Below are positions 34,683-48,115 of a stretch of 64,000 nt of DNA, in pieces. Source of the DNA: Atherinomorus stipes (taxonomy: Eukaryota; Chordata; Actinopteri; Atheriniformes; Atherinidae); the NCBI GenBank assembly GCA_023101725.1, contig JALJCO010007119.1:744001-808000 (forward strand), written 5' to 3'. The position numbers and the translations under genes were made by a program. Below the pieces are notes generated by a model that saw nothing but the letters and a program-made list of their open reading frames with translations, searched no databases and had not been told where the DNA came from. Position 1 is the stretch's first letter. Every line of letters starts with the position of its first letter.

Positions 34683-36936
34683 AGTTCTTTCACTTTTCTT
34701 TTTAAATCATACTCTGATTAAGCATCTGCTCACAGACTGCAGCTTTTGTTTTTGGCAAACACACTGAGGTCTGCGTTACTTTACAAAAGTTTGACATCTG
34801 ATAAATTGATAGGTGTAACACTGAGTCATCACTTTAAAAAAAAAACTCTGACATTTTAACTTATCAAATTAAACATTTACACATGATCAAGCAGTGATGA
34901 AACGGATTAAACATTGAGTGTTGAATTAGCTGCAATGTAGGAGCTGCTGTGACCTCATCAATACCACATAGTTTTAACAACTGATATTCATCTCATTTAT
35001 GTCTTGACATGAGTCCCTCCAACAAAAGACTAAGTTGACAGAAAGTTTTAACAAAACAATTTAAGTTGGTTTCCAGTTACTGGGTTTGTCATCCATTGGA
35101 ACTTGTACAAGAGACATGATTCTGTGACAGTCTGGGGTGGGTTTGCCTCTACTTTAACCAATTAGAAAACTTAATATTAAAAAAAAATGAATTGGTGGTC
35201 TCAAATAAAAAGGGTCTAAATTTTTTTTTTTTTAAACAACAACAAAAAAAACCTCCATATCATTAATAACTCAATTTTCATTAACAATTTCTAGTTACAA
35301 TCCCTTTACATTTTACAAACCAATTTTCTTTAAATGAATGTTATTAGTGTTTTACCCCCTTCCCAACACAAAAAAACAGCATAACACACTTTTAATTCAT
35401 TCTGAAATCATGTTATCATCATATTATGGATGACTAACAAAAATGACAGCAGCACTTCTTCAGTATAGATACAAGATAAAGAGCTTGTCCTCTCCAACAC
35501 AGCAATCAGCAGATCTGAGCACAGTCGCCTGATTGTGATCTGTTTCCTTTAAATGCTCAAAGAACTCTCTGCATCACAGCTCTAATTGAATCTCTCCCTT
35601 GCAGTGTTTCTCAAGCAGCCTGCAGTGGAGATTATCAGTTTCTCGCTGGCATCAACACAGAAACACAATTTAACACCCTTGTAAAGCTTTCATATTTCAC
35701 GCTTTGTTGATTTATGTCTGATCAGTTGCCTTGCGATCGTAAATATTGCCATTTGTCAGTAGTAAACCAAATTGACCATATCATTTGTCAATCCATTTGT
35801 TTTGCACTCACTCTGAATGCTGTTTTTCTGCATCGTTCTTCCCTGTGGGAAGTTGTCAGGTAAGTGTTTATGACGGGCAAAAAGGAGAACGTAGTGTAGG
35901 TGTGTGGTTATGTGTGTGTTTGTGTGCATGCCCCTCTCAGCAGCCATGATGCTTACCCTGCCACCTCTGGCCCTGAGAACCTTTCAGCTCCTAAACCTGA
36001 GTAGACCGGCTTTTTATGTCAGCGAACATAAAACCTGAGGGTGACAATGTGCCGAAGCCTTGTGTGGTTTTGCATTTAGTGTCTGGAGGAGTGCTTGTGG
36101 TTACATCCAGTCACAGTGACAAATTGCTCTTTTTTTCACCATCGCCCGCTAACAGCTTCTGTATTAACCTCACCATTAGCACTTACTTAGAGTGTTACAC
36201 CCATTTTTCCTCAGCCCTGGGTCTCTCCGGACCTCTCAGGGCTGATTAAAGGACGTTTGGGAAGCATTTAGAGGTGTAAAAGCTCATTGGTTTGAGTGAG
36301 CCAGAGTGGCTGGTAGCATTGGGCCGGAGCCTATCTCTCTGATTACTCCCATAATCACAGTATTTGCTCACCCTGAAGGTTCTCAAGTGTTAGCTTTGAT
36401 ACAGATGCCAGAGGCGACCATGATCCCTAATGCTGGCTCCTCAGTGTGCTGCATTACAGAAAAAGCAGTCCACCTCACTGCGAGACGGCGATGAAGACAT
36501 TCTACCTGCTCAAAGTACATCATGATGAGTTAATAATAAAGTAGCACTGACAGGTGTGGGTTTTTTTTTTTTTATCCCTCTCATGATCAAAGGCAAGCAC
36601 TCCGGAGAGCTCTGTCGTCTCCAGGCGAGAATATCCATTCTGTGCAGATGCTGAGGAGAGATGGCCTGCTTCTGGAGAATGATACAGTACATGCACCACC
36701 TATCCTTTCAGCTCACACAAGTAGCTTTATCTGACAACAGCGTATCTCCACATGCTTATATTCATCTCACTTAGGGAATATGACATTCTGATATTCTTCC
36801 AGCCCTCCTGTAACCACGTGGAAGCATCGTTGAACGCTCCTATTGATCCATTGCAAACAAGCCCATCTGGTTTCACTATCACCAGATCTGTCTGGCTGCA
36901 TTGGAAATCTCTGACCTCACTCAGTCACACTTGTGA

Positions 36937-37218
<282 letters not shown>

Positions 37219-38395
37219 TAAACCTCATATCTTCAAACTACAGAGCGCTGCCTCAAATAGATGCTAGATCGCTGACTGAGGAGAGCAGAATGCTATCAGT
37301 AATTTCTTTGAAGTTAAGCTTCGATATTGACACCAGATGTTAAGAAGAAAGAAAAAAAAAAAGAATGCTTGCACTACATTCTGTCATTTTAGAGCATAAA
37401 AGAAGCGTGGGGGGTGCAGAGAGCAGGCATTGATTTGTGAAGTACTTCTAACTTTGTCTTGGACGGACTCCAGGCCAGTCCTCAGCAATTTTTAATGCTT
37501 CAACTCTAACATCCTGCCCTTTTTTTTTTTCCTCGCAAAATGCTGGCAGAGTGACCTTGGAGAGAAGTTGACGACGTCGGCCCTCAAATCAATCCAATTT
37601 CCTTTGATACAGGGCGTATTAGTTAGTGGGACATTAAAAGGCAGTGTCATCATAACTGAGCAGGGGTTGCAGGTTTAAGCAGTGTGAGGAGAGACGATAG
37701 TTTCCGATTACTGCTGGGAGCCTTTGCCTTTGGAGCCACAGGGAGTCTCTCCTCATTGCCCTTGCAGTTCAGCTCAGACTAGTGGAGCATGGGGAGAGAT
37801 GGCCTCAGGTAAAAGCTCCAGCATATCACTCATCACTGGGGACTGCAGAGAGGTGCTGCTACGACAGGAGTTTCAGTACTGCAGGACACTGTCTTTACAT
37901 ATGTCTACTGTCCTCTGTCTCACACTCCTGGCACAAGTATTTATGAACTGATACTTCATTTAGTGTGTAACTGATCATAATATCTATCAAACTTAGACAT
38001 TTTTTAACGATATATAAATATGAATTAATTTTTAATCTCTGCAAGTGCACAGATAGTGATTGCCTCTGAATAATTACTCAACTTTCCACTTTTCTCCTTG
38101 TCTACAAGTTTTTGTTTTGTTTTTTAAAGCTTAGTAGTTAGTTTTATTGTATGGCTTGCAAATTTTTTATTTTCTGTTTTATTCTTAGAGTGCTTTACAA
38201 CCTCAGGAAGAAGCTGATCTTTGGCTCTAAACCACTGATAGATGCTCTTTATCCCATTTAGCATCAATCAGTAAACAGTTTCCCTCAAGTGAGAGCCAAA
38301 AACCAAGGGAAAAGAAGCGCGAGTGCTGAGCCCCTTTTCAGACATCCATTAAAGAACAACATTCAGACGCTTTGGAAGAAGCCCCATTTAAATTA

Positions 38396-38941
38396 ATGCT
38401 CCTCGCAGCTGTTTTTATATGTAGTAACAGTGATGAAAAGCCACGTTGTGCACGTTTTTGCTCATACAATACGGGAAGTATAGCATCATCTGCTTTTAAA
38501 GTCATTCATTTCCCATCTGAATCTCCAGCACCCTGCAGTTGCTTAAAACATGCCAAGAAAAGATTTGATCACATGAAAATATATTTCCTCCATGCTGAAG
38601 TTGGTGTTATAAAGAGCTGTGATTGGCTTCTTGATAGCAAAGGATTGATTGCACCTACAGTAACAAGCACTGCTGGTATCAGCTTAAGGAAGACATTTGT
38701 CTTTGTTCCACCTGGAGATCTGTTTTTTCTTTACTGTAACAGAGGAGACGCTGCAAATGCTGCCCAACCCAAAAATGCATTACTCACAGCACCAAACATT
38801 GGTGTGAAAAAGCATGAGCAGGAATGTTGTTTTGGGGCTGCGCTGTCATTAATAAATAAAGAAACAGGTCTGCTGGATTCCTCTGAAAAGCTGCCAAAAT
38901 CAGGACCAACTGCCACCGTTCATGTCTTCCTGCTAATCTAG
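38396..38941 (+). other. Long intronic open frame, 181 codons, unrecognised
   Basis: An uninterrupted ATG-to-TAG frame lies within the 12.2-kb adk intron. It starts MLLAAVFICSNSDEKPRC, and the first 12 residues are hydrophobic in a signal-peptide-like way. The rest is fairly Cys-rich (for example APCSCLKHAKK, HEQECCFGAAL) and shows no domain I recognise. An open frame of this length is uncommon in AT-rich DNA but can still occur by chance in 64 kb. I see no obvious promoter and no intron structure. A young gene, a decayed insertion and chance are all possible; chance is the most likely. Confidence 0.2.
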
Positions 38942-40066
38942 GTGCTTGTGCTGTGTTGAAAGGGATAGGTAGATATTACCTGGTCTGACCTAGTAACATA
39001 GCCTTCACAAATGATTACAGGAAAGCAGCAGGGTGCTCACTCAAACATGACGCTGACATATTCAGTTGCTGTCTGCTTAATGGAGACCTTTAATGTCTGT
39101 TAGTGGATTTAGATTCTGCTTCACATGAGCATGTAACATAACTCTTAATGAGTGAGAATTAGTTTTGTTTATACTATCTGTGTAACAAAGCTGAGCAAAG
39201 AAGCTATAAAAAAGCTTTACAAGGTGATAAAGTGTCAGTGTTGGTTTACAGCTTCTTTTTGCTGCCTAATGTGTCTAAACATTCTCTGAATGAAAGAATT
39301 ATCCATTCTCAGGTTAGTTATTGTTTGCAGAGTTATTGCCACCATGATGTCTTCTTCCCTTTGAATTATAATGCTGCCTAATATATCAGAGAATGCAGCA
39401 TCAATATGCTTTTGTCTGCTAAATGCATGCAAAATGACAAACGCAAGTCAAACTAGGATCAACTATGTTATTTATTTTTCTGCTATTTGACTTCGGCTGC
39501 ACTGACTGCACCAACAGTGCACACATATACATACAAGTGGTCATGATGTTGTAACTGTGACACCTCAGAAAAATGTCAGCGGCGTGTGCCAATGCAGCTA
39601 CACTCATCAACTGTCTCGCAGCAGCTGGCACATGGACTACCAATGAAAACAATAGACACAGGTGTTGTCATTATACAAGTATGCTACTGCTTTGTTTAGG
39701 GTTATAAATAAGTGATGAAAACTAACCAGCTTTTTCAAGAATGTCACTGGCCGGATGCCAGTGGCAGAGCTCATACGGGGAATGGCTGATAGTTTTTTTT
39801 TTTTAGGAATCTCAGCCCACTGAATCATCTTCAGATGAGACCTAAATGAGAAATCTTGTTAGGATTGACAAGTTTTCACGTCTGCTTCTTATGCATTTTG
39901 ATTTGATCAACTCCACAAGTTTGTGAGGCTCCTGCATTGGATCAGACAAAACTTTTCAAAGCTTTCAGAACAAAGATGTCACAAATTAGCATTGTAATCC
40001 GAACATGATTCCTTTTTAAGTCAATAATTGATTATTCTGAAATATTGGCCAATCTTAATAAATGGC

Positions 40067-40090
40067 ATATATATATATATATTTATATAT
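40067..40090. repeat. (AT)n tract
   Basis: A short, partly interrupted AT dinucleotide repeat in the 12.2-kb adk intron. Confidence 0.9.
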
Positions 40091-40222
40091 TTAATCAACC
40101 AGGCCAATTTATTTATGATCAAAGTCAAATTCCTCTACATGAATTTTCTTTCATGAGAATTTGAAAAGAAATCTTTAAAGAGACGCCTGACAGTTAAAAG
40201 GAATAAGAATCCATCCATTGTG

Positions 40223-40429
40223 CTGGAGGTGATGGATAATTCTTGCCTGCTTCCCTCATTCCTCCTGCCTGAAGACACCGCCGTACGCCACTATGAACTT
40301 TATATAAAATACATGATGAATGCCGGCTGGATGAAAGACAATGTGTTTCAGATGTCATCTACAAAGGCAAACATGATAAATGTCATTGACTGTGCTATCA
40401 TTGCGGTGGAGCAGTTACAGTCGCAGTAG
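40223..40429 (+). other. Coding-like stretch, unrecognised (possible conserved element)
   Basis: An open stretch of about 69 codons ends in TAG at 40427-40429 and includes PEDTAVRHYELYIKYMMNAG. Its composition is more balanced than that of its surroundings and third positions look less AT-rich. I recognise no family, and no clear splice acceptor precedes it. It could be a conserved non-coding element, a pseudogene fragment, or chance. Confidence 0.2.
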
Positions 40430-42130
40430 GTGCAGCTGTAGTGGTGTGTGTGTGTGTATTTGTCTGTGTGTGAACATCGCTATTCATGCCAGCCAAATAA
40501 ATGTCAATGTAAAAAGAGAATTAAAGATTTTCATTTCCCAGAGGCGGCACTCTAATAAACTTGATCTCTCATTTTGTTTGCAATTTGTCCTCCTGTCAGG
40601 ATTTGATCATTTGCCAGCCTCTGCATGTCATGTTAAACCATTTTATAGTGATTAAGGATGGAAAGATGCCTCCCCCTGTGGTATAATTCTCCAAAAAGAG
40701 ATGTCAATTTGTTATTGTTCTGTTTTTTCTACCCTTCATTTGGAGCCTTTCATCAAACCACCGCTTCAAACGTGCTTTTTAAGAGCCAGGAGCAGGAGAA
40801 ATCGCCCTTTATTTAGCTGCCTCTGACACTGCTGAACTACCCTGGGCCTTTGCTTATACACCCATTATTGCAGTAATTAAGATCTCTGTGCCCTGAACCT
40901 TTGCAGTGAGATCTAATAAACGATCATTCAGCAGGGGTTGCCGCTCTAATCGCTGATAAGGACTTGATAAAGCCTGACTCGGCTCCTTTGAGAGTTTTAG
41001 GGCTCTCGTGAGGGCAAGGCAGGCAGATTTCAACTTTGATACCGATCTATACGTGTTAATCACACGAGATAGAGAAGGAAGTAAATATGGGATTCAAAGC
41101 TAAAGCTCTCGTTTTGTTCAAGTGGGGAGATTAGTCATTTTCACTAAAGTTTAATTAAACATTGCATAATCTTTTTTTTTTTAATAGTCTAAAATAAAAT
41201 GTCATGTTTATGTTCCTTTTTTTCTAACAGATAGAATCAATTATCAGTCTGCACTACAGTATGTTAAAGGACCCCCCTGTGTTTCCTTGGCACCTCATAT
41301 TGAAGCATTTTCTTTCATGACTATCCCTCAAACGATAGTTGGCGATGATCTCTTGCCTGTGGTTTTGGTAATTATAGGCATATGTCCGTTTTTATAAAAC
41401 TCAGTTGTGAGCAAAGATGCTGGTTACGATAGGGAAACAGATTGAATGTCAACTCGCTTCTAACCTGTCACATTTGCCAAGAAAGCGGTAATGCTGTTTT
41501 CCTCCCTGAGGCTCAGATTTTGGCTGAAACGCAGTGGGAATTCTTCCAGAAGAAGTATTCTCGGGGAAGTTTCTCACATTAAGATGTTTCACTTTAACTC
41601 CGTTGAGCACTTCAGCTCATGAATGTGAGCTAAATATTCATATGTGGCTTCCAGTCACTTGGCAGTGCCGCGTTTAAAATTATGTATTAATTGTTTTTAC
41701 TTGTGTAGATTAAAAAGAAAAAAAAGGGCAATGAACTAAAGTTAATTTTAATGGACCGCCAACTATGTTATCTACCTGTCAAGCCATAAATACAGAGTGG
41801 TGGAACAATACCAGTACAGCTTACAATAATTCAAATGAAAACAGTGCTCCATACAATCATATTTAGTCCTATTTAAACAGTTACTGATTTTACAAGAGAG
41901 TATTTCTCAGCCTCTGTTGTGCTGTGAGTTGTCATTGTCAAAAAGAATAGCCGGTAATAAAAGACTTAATTGATACTCATTTCAAAGAGGCGGCTGTTAA
42001 AAGAATTTCTTTTAATCACCACCATTCATGAGCTATAATGAGGGAATTATGAAGAGTGAATTAACAAAAGCGAACTATAATACAGAACCTTACTGGAAGG
42101 AATTATTTGAATTCCTTTGAGTTTTTCTTG

Positions 42131-42132
<2 letters not shown>

Positions 42133-42164
<32 letters not shown>

Positions 42165-42168
42165 TTTT
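42133..42168. repeat. Poly-C tract, 36 bp
   Basis: 36 uninterrupted C followed by TC and a T run, giving a long pyrimidine tract in the 12.2-kb adk intron. The true length is uncertain because homopolymers are hard to sequence. Confidence 0.95.
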
Positions 42169-43099
42169 TTCCTCTCCTCTCACTGGTGCACATTACCTGT
42201 CTTTCTACACTCCCACATATTCAACACCAATCTGCTGCTTCGCTCATTTTGTCCGACCAAGTTCCAGAAACAAGAACATGTTTGTGTTTAAGGACGACTG
42301 CAGCAGAGTTTGTGGATTGAAAATAATGCTGCCAGTTTCATTACACTGAAATGTTAAATGAGTTCAACGAGATGATGTTTTTCTGAGCCAGTAGCAACAG
42401 TCAAGAGTAACTTTGGCAGGAGGATTCTTTTTTTATTTATCGCCATGTCCATGACAGAGTTTTTGCCAATGAGTTCTTTGTTAAAGACAGCAGGAGGATT
42501 GTTGCACCGTAACTTGAGTTAACATGTCAGTCAAATTGAAGAATTTGCATTGGTGAGGCTGTGTGAACTTTCCCCTAGCAGCAGAGTCCGAGCTCTGGTC
42601 ATGAATAAAGAAATATTGTACATCTAATGTGCCATGATGTGTCTACAAATAGTCGTAATAAAATTCTGCTAAAGCCGTCGGCTACGTTGTGCTGCCCAGT
42701 AAGCAGATTACTCATGAATCAGAGATGATTTGTCTGTTTGGTGCTCAGATCGACATGCTCACATCTATATCTGAAATATACAGGATTTCTGATTACTCAT
42801 AAAATCTTGGTCTGAGTTCCAGTTATAGACATAACATGATTTGAGTCAATCTACCTCACAAACTGCTGTACATTTCATGCCTTTATTCCACACACCAAGT
42901 AATCATTCATAGCCCAGGCAACAGAAAGCATAACAACCTCTGTAACAATGGCTTCTTCAAAAGCTACTTACTGTCTGGTGTTGCAGATTAGTAGATGAAA
43001 TTGAAAGTGGGACCACTTGAGGTGCTTTTTTCCAATGGATGCACATAAAATATCAGTTTGAATAGTCTGTGGGTTTTTGTGAACTGTTCTTCAGTCACT

Positions 43100-43640
43100 T
43101 TCAGAGGATCTTCGAGGAAGCAGGTGCACAAACACCAGTAGATACAAAAGCATTTCCAGAAAGCAGAGGGGTTCATGAATCTGCTATAAAACAAATTGTC
43201 TACAAGCAGGAGAAATTCGGGACTGCTGCTGATCTTCTCAAGAGAGGCCCTCAAACACCACACCAAGTGGACATTGTGTAACCCTGTAAGAGTTTGGAAA
43301 AAGACCCAGAAATCTCTCCTTGCTGAAATCTTTGTTCAGGTGTCCACAAAAACATGAATAATAGTGCGCAAGAGCACCACAAATCACTTCCACCCTGTAA
43401 CGATCATTGAAGCACATCTCAAGTTTGCAAAACACCATCCAGAAACTGTTAAACTTTTTTTTATTATTGTTTGTGTGCCCATGAAAAGTTGAACTTGAGG
43501 ATAGAAATGCACAATGCTGCATCTTGCATAGCAACAGTAAATCCTCGTCATGGTAGAGGGAGCAACATAAGCTAGGACTGTTTTGCTAGCCTGAGCAACT
43601 CACAGTAATGACTTTTTTAAATGTTTTTTTAAATAATTTT
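43100..43640 (+). mobile_element. Degenerate Tc1-like transposase remnant
   Basis: Several blocks match fish Tc1 transposases in order. They are the helix-turn-helix region (VHESAIKQIVYKQEKFGTAA, then a PRSGRP-like block), the segment aagtttgcaaaacaccatcc (the KFAKHHL block), and catggtagagggagcaacat followed by gactgttttgctagcc (the GGGSIMVWGCF block). Frames are disrupted and I could not define terminal inverted repeats, so the boundaries are approximate. It belongs to a different Tc1 lineage from the element at 22922-24095. Confidence 0.65.
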
Positions 43641-43954
43641 GTTGTAGGAAAAGTGTCAGGAGGTATTGACTGAAGTAACAAAAGTCAAATCGAAAAAAAA
43701 ACAGTATAACTGAGGGAAAAGAAAACTGAGATTTTGGAATGAGCAAGTCTGAGTCTTGATGTCGCCATTGCTAAGATGCTTAATGGGCTGTTCAGTAAAG
43801 ATATTGTTGAATTATTGATCACATGAAACATTTTTGAAAGGAGTAATTGTCCAGTTTCCTCTTCAAGGAGGTACTGTACAGTCAACACCAAATTTTTCAA
43901 ATGCGTGTGATTATGTTCAATAATGGCATAAAAAGTACAACTGTCTTCATTGTT

Positions 43955-44310
43955 GTGTTTATTCAGTTCAACTCATTTCATCTTTGTTCATGTAGCACCG
44001 ATTCACAATGTCAACTCAAGTCCAAGTCAATACAGTTCAGTGTAGTCCAATTATAATCCAACTATAGCAAATCCATTATGCCATCCACATTAGTCCAGTT
44101 CTGAATAACCATGTTTATATAAAGAAATACATAAAAAATAAGTCCTGAACTAAAGAAACCAGCCGATTGCAATGGGTCTTGTCCCCAATTCGGTCCCTCG
44201 TCCTGAGCATACACAGGGCAGAGAGCAACAGAAAGGTTTTTCCTTCCTGTTAAGGAGTTTTTCCCTAACGCAGAACCAGACTCAGTCCACCAGTTTAGAA
44301 CTATGATTTG
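43955..44310. repeat. Fish dispersed repeat, copy 2
   Basis: This is a diverged relative of 29945-30063 (tagcaccgattcacaatg, cagttcagtgtagtcc). It is followed by a block common to this fish repeat: aaggtttttccttcctgtt, then aaggagtttttccctaacgc and agaaccagactcag. Non-coding; class unassigned. Confidence 0.5.
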
Positions 44311-44439
44311 TAAAAACATACATTTTACAAGTAGTCACTGCAGAAATCCTGCTTATTCCAAAGAGTTCCTAAACCTTTTCCTGTAATTGTTAGCATTTTC
44401 TTTATGTTTTATTTGTTTATTTATTTTTACTGTACACAC

Positions 44440-44583
44440 TATTAGTCCCAGCTGGGAAATTCCATCCCTACTTTTAACCTGTTCCAGTTACACTGGGAAC
44501 AGTGGGATGCCAGGCCTGATTCTGGAACCTGGGAGCAGATTCAGCCCCCAGTCCCCCTTTTTCTAACCACTAGACCACCATTC
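44440..44583. repeat. Fish dispersed repeat (ATCCCAGC-GGGAAATTC type), copy 1
   Basis: The sequence attagtcccagctgggaaattc, then cactgggaacagtgggatgc and taaccactagaccacc, matches a repeat commonly found in teleosts. The piece at 48264-48345 is another partial copy of the same family (tttatttatcccagaatgg, aaattcag). Confidence 0.5.
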
Positions 44584-44985
44584 CATTTTTTAGTCATCAT
44601 ATTTATAAAGGACCCCTTAAAAAAAGAAGAGGATACATATTTTGAAAGTTAAGTTTCCCCCCTGAGCAGTCCACAGAATCAGAACCACTGCAGTAATAAT
44701 GAATTAACCTCTAAATATGTGATTGTAATTGGGGTATATTGCTGTAAACTGCAGTGATCAAGTATCGAAACATATCTTTTTACCTACAGGTAGTAAAACC
44801 ATTTCTAGAAATTGTACAATTTTACCTAGACACATAAAAGGCAGCGCATCCAAATCGCACTTGATGTGAACATGCTAACACATAAAAAGTCAATGCTAAC
44901 ATGATAAAAAAAAAAAACAAAGAATTTTAGAAATTAAGACCTTATTTAGTCTGATTTAAACACAAAGTTGTTCTGAATGCAGTTT

Positions 44986-45008
44986 GGGGGTGGGGGGGGG
45001 GGGGGGGG
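44986..45008. repeat. G-rich run (5 G, T, 17 G)
   Basis: A G tract on the sense strand of adk. It is capable of G-quadruplex formation with the neighbouring G block. Confidence 0.95.
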
Positions 45009-46956
45009 TTTGCTCTCTTTGTCATATCATGAGATTTAGTTTATATTCAGTCAGTTACAAAAAAACAAACTGACTTGACTTGCAAAATAGATAAATAGAG
45101 TAGATTGACTTTACAAAGTTTATTAAAAATCCAGCAACAAAGCTGTTTATTACAACAATCTGTCCAACAAATTCTGACACTTCTGGATATAGCTGAACAT
45201 CACTTCATGTGAGAGGTTTCCTTCCTGTGTTTCTTATAAGACCTGGCTCCCCGTGCATTGCCCTCACTGTTTGTTTTAACTATGTCGGACGTATTTTCAC
45301 CCACTTAGTTCTGTTTGATTTTCTTTAGATCTAATGAACACCAGACTGTGTGCAGAACAAGTGCAGCGGCTTCAACCTTTGAAGCATCCGGTTTTATAGC
45401 CGCAAAGCACGTCACATTAGCACGACCACATCTAACAAGTTGAGTTTCCCAACTGCAGAGCAACTGACAAACTGTAATTTATTATTAGCACACTTTTTAT
45501 GTGCGGTTAATCATTTCAAGAGGGAGGAGGGTTCTCAGGCTTCATCTGTGGCATTAATTAAGCAAAGTCGTTATGCTGCTAATTAGCTGATCCTGAAAGG
45601 ATTCTTGTATTATTGTAATTTATTATCAGTCAGCTGCTTTCCTTTAAAAAGAACTAGTGCTGTTATGAAAACACAATCGAACTCATAATCTGCTCTATCT
45701 TTGAAACATGACCTGTTACCAGTCGTTCTTTAAAGATTTCTTTTTTTTTTTCTTTTTTTTTAACCACAACATGATGGAGTCTCTCTCTCACTTGGTGTAT
45801 AATAATTCTTCCTTTGGCATCAGGTGTTGAGCACATGCTCAGCTGCAGGTTGTGCATCTTTGGCCCTGTAGGAAAAGGACTTTAATGCATTCAAAAATTG
45901 ATAAGGAGGAGAGTTTTATCTGCGGTTCAAATATTCTGTGAGCCCTTGACAAATAGCAGGGAGCCTCATTAAACATTTTTTTATATATTTTATTCTCGTG
46001 TTCTCCTTAAACTCCCTGCTTCTTTTCTCAATAAGAATTCTGTCAGCCTCCACATGTTCCTTTTATCCACATGTCAGTCTTTTGTCTTCTGCACCTTTTT
46101 GAAGGTTCACGTCTGCACCAGAGCTCTTGGACTGTTTGAAGATCTTGTGTGTGGTTTAGATTGTTCTGACATAAGTTGTTGATTTAATGTCACTCTACAC
46201 CTCAAGACTTTGTCTTTTGGTAGAATTTTTTTTTCTCTCCCTCTACTTTAAACGGGAAGACTCTTTGAAGTGCATATGCTACTGATAATTGAAGCAATAT
46301 AATCTACTGAAGATAAAAAAAGACCCATTTAATATATTCAGTTCTGAACTGAAACCACTTACACTAACTACTCTTGCATTGTTCTTAATTCACCGTAGCA
46401 GTTGCTGAAAGTTTGTGGATTTTCCAGTAATTGAACGTCTTTATATTGTCAATCACACTTAACAATCAGTTAATATGTTTGTTCATTTAAGGAAAAGAAC
46501 AATTTTTGAAAAATATCTCAAAGGCTCATTAATTGTTCTTTCTCATAACCTACTGTTTTTTCTCAATTCTACAGTTTCATTGTACATAAAATTGATATTT
46601 TGTTGTCGTTTTGAGCCTCTGAAGGGTTTTGCTCTTTACTTACAGTTCTAAAAGACAGAACTATGCGTCCAAAAATATAAACCATCAAGTTAACAAGACT
46701 TAAGACAGAATATGTACCTTGGAGTTGTTCCCGGAGACAGCTGCAGACGTGTTGATGGTCTTATTATAGGACTTTCTGCTCTTCTTGGACAATGAATGCC
46801 TTACATATGGTGTTTGTGCACATGGATGAAAAGTGTATGGCTTCTCCTGCCAGACACTTTCTTCTCTTTCACATTTGGGCAATTTCCTTCCTTTAATCTG
46901 GGCTCATCTGATTGTCGTTATACTTAAAAATAAATTGCACAGATGTAGGTAGCTAC

Positions 46957-47179
46957 TAGGGATACATGACATTTGAGTTTTGGCCAATATCTGATATATC
47001 AATATTTTATAATTCATTTGTTACAACTAACTGTTCGTCACCAAACAGCACCTGTTATATATTGTTTAATTGTACAGGTCAGTTTCTGGGATGATATCGG
47101 GTTAATATTGGTCAATATAGATTTTTGCTTTTAAGGAAAATATCGTCCGATACCGGGCCTATAATATTGTGCATCTCTA
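46957..47179. mobile_element. hAT-like element with tagggat...atctcta ends
   Basis: About 223 bp. The left end is tagggatacatgac followed by gccaatatctgatatatc. The right end is atcgtccgataccgggcc and tattgtgcatctcta. These ends and the CCGATA/ATATCGG-rich interior match a very common teleost hAT-type MITE. No target duplication is preserved. Confidence 0.7.
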
Positions 47180-47869
47180 CCAGCAATAGATCTCCTGATA
47201 CAGTCTTTCTTTAATTAGCATTTATTTAGCCTTTTTCAGCACATGTATGGAGAGTCGGTGCCTTTTAGCATAAAGGATGTAGCAGAGCTTCATGCACATA
47301 CTTTAATGATGAAACTCAATAGACTTTGTGTATTCATAGAGTAGATTATCAAACATCTTACAACTGCTTTTTTCAGTATCATTCATTAGTTAACTGGGCT
47401 ACCATTCGCTGTGGATTCATCTCTATGTTTGTGATTTCATCCTACTGTTTTGTTTTCATTTCATTTTCAGTCATCCATGTTTTACTTTACATGCACTTAA
47501 TTTTATAAAACTTCTTGGTGGACTCGAGAGACGGACAGGAGTCTTGATAATCAAATTAACTCACAAGGTGTCTCACTTCCTGAGAACGTTGGTAGCTAAC
47601 ACTAGCTAGCTAGCTGATAGTGTCAAAGCATGAGGGTTTATGAATCTTGCAACAAAATATTTGACGAAGAGACACTAGGCTGCTATACCGGTACTGCATA
47701 ATTTAGTGTTTGAGCTGCCCTTAAAGCATTGCACAGACATTTTCTAGCCTAACGCGCTCTGGCTGTTGATTTGTGGCACAGTCATTGCCCTGCAGGCCGA
47801 AGCGGAGAAACACAGTTCACAGCTTTGTATTCCAGCCGGATTATATGTAACAGCTGTACAGTATAGCAA

Positions 47870-48115
47870 CTGGATATAACACACTGGCATTGGATGGCAC
47901 ATGGCTAATTATAAAAGCAGCATGAGGATGATACTGGAGGAAGAGAGGGAAAGAAAGAAAGGCATAACAAGCGAGTCAATATCAGACTGACTTTTCCTGG
48001 CTGGAGAGAGCTCACAGAGGAGACAGGAGGCAAGACAGAGGCTGAATTAGCTTATGCGAGGGGGTGCCAAAGTGCAAAAATCTGCCAAATGTATCAGTGA
48101 AGCTTTAAAAATAAG
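47870..48115 (+). repeat. Dispersed repeat with protein-like segment, copy 2 (frameshifted)
   Basis: This copy is homologous to 10395-10700. It has the same glutamate/arginine-rich segment (gaggaagagagg...), then a block that in another frame reads VNIRLTFPGWRELTEE followed by GGKTEAELA. The frame changes between the basic segment and this block, so the copy is inactive. The peptide core is closer to what a functional version should look like than copy 1. Its presence in a second adk intron supports a mobile or dispersed origin. Confidence 0.6.

Noticed and set aside
35090..35160. Short Tc1-like phrase (gtgacagtctggggtggg)
   Set aside because: Too short to distinguish from chance, and no neighbouring transposase blocks.
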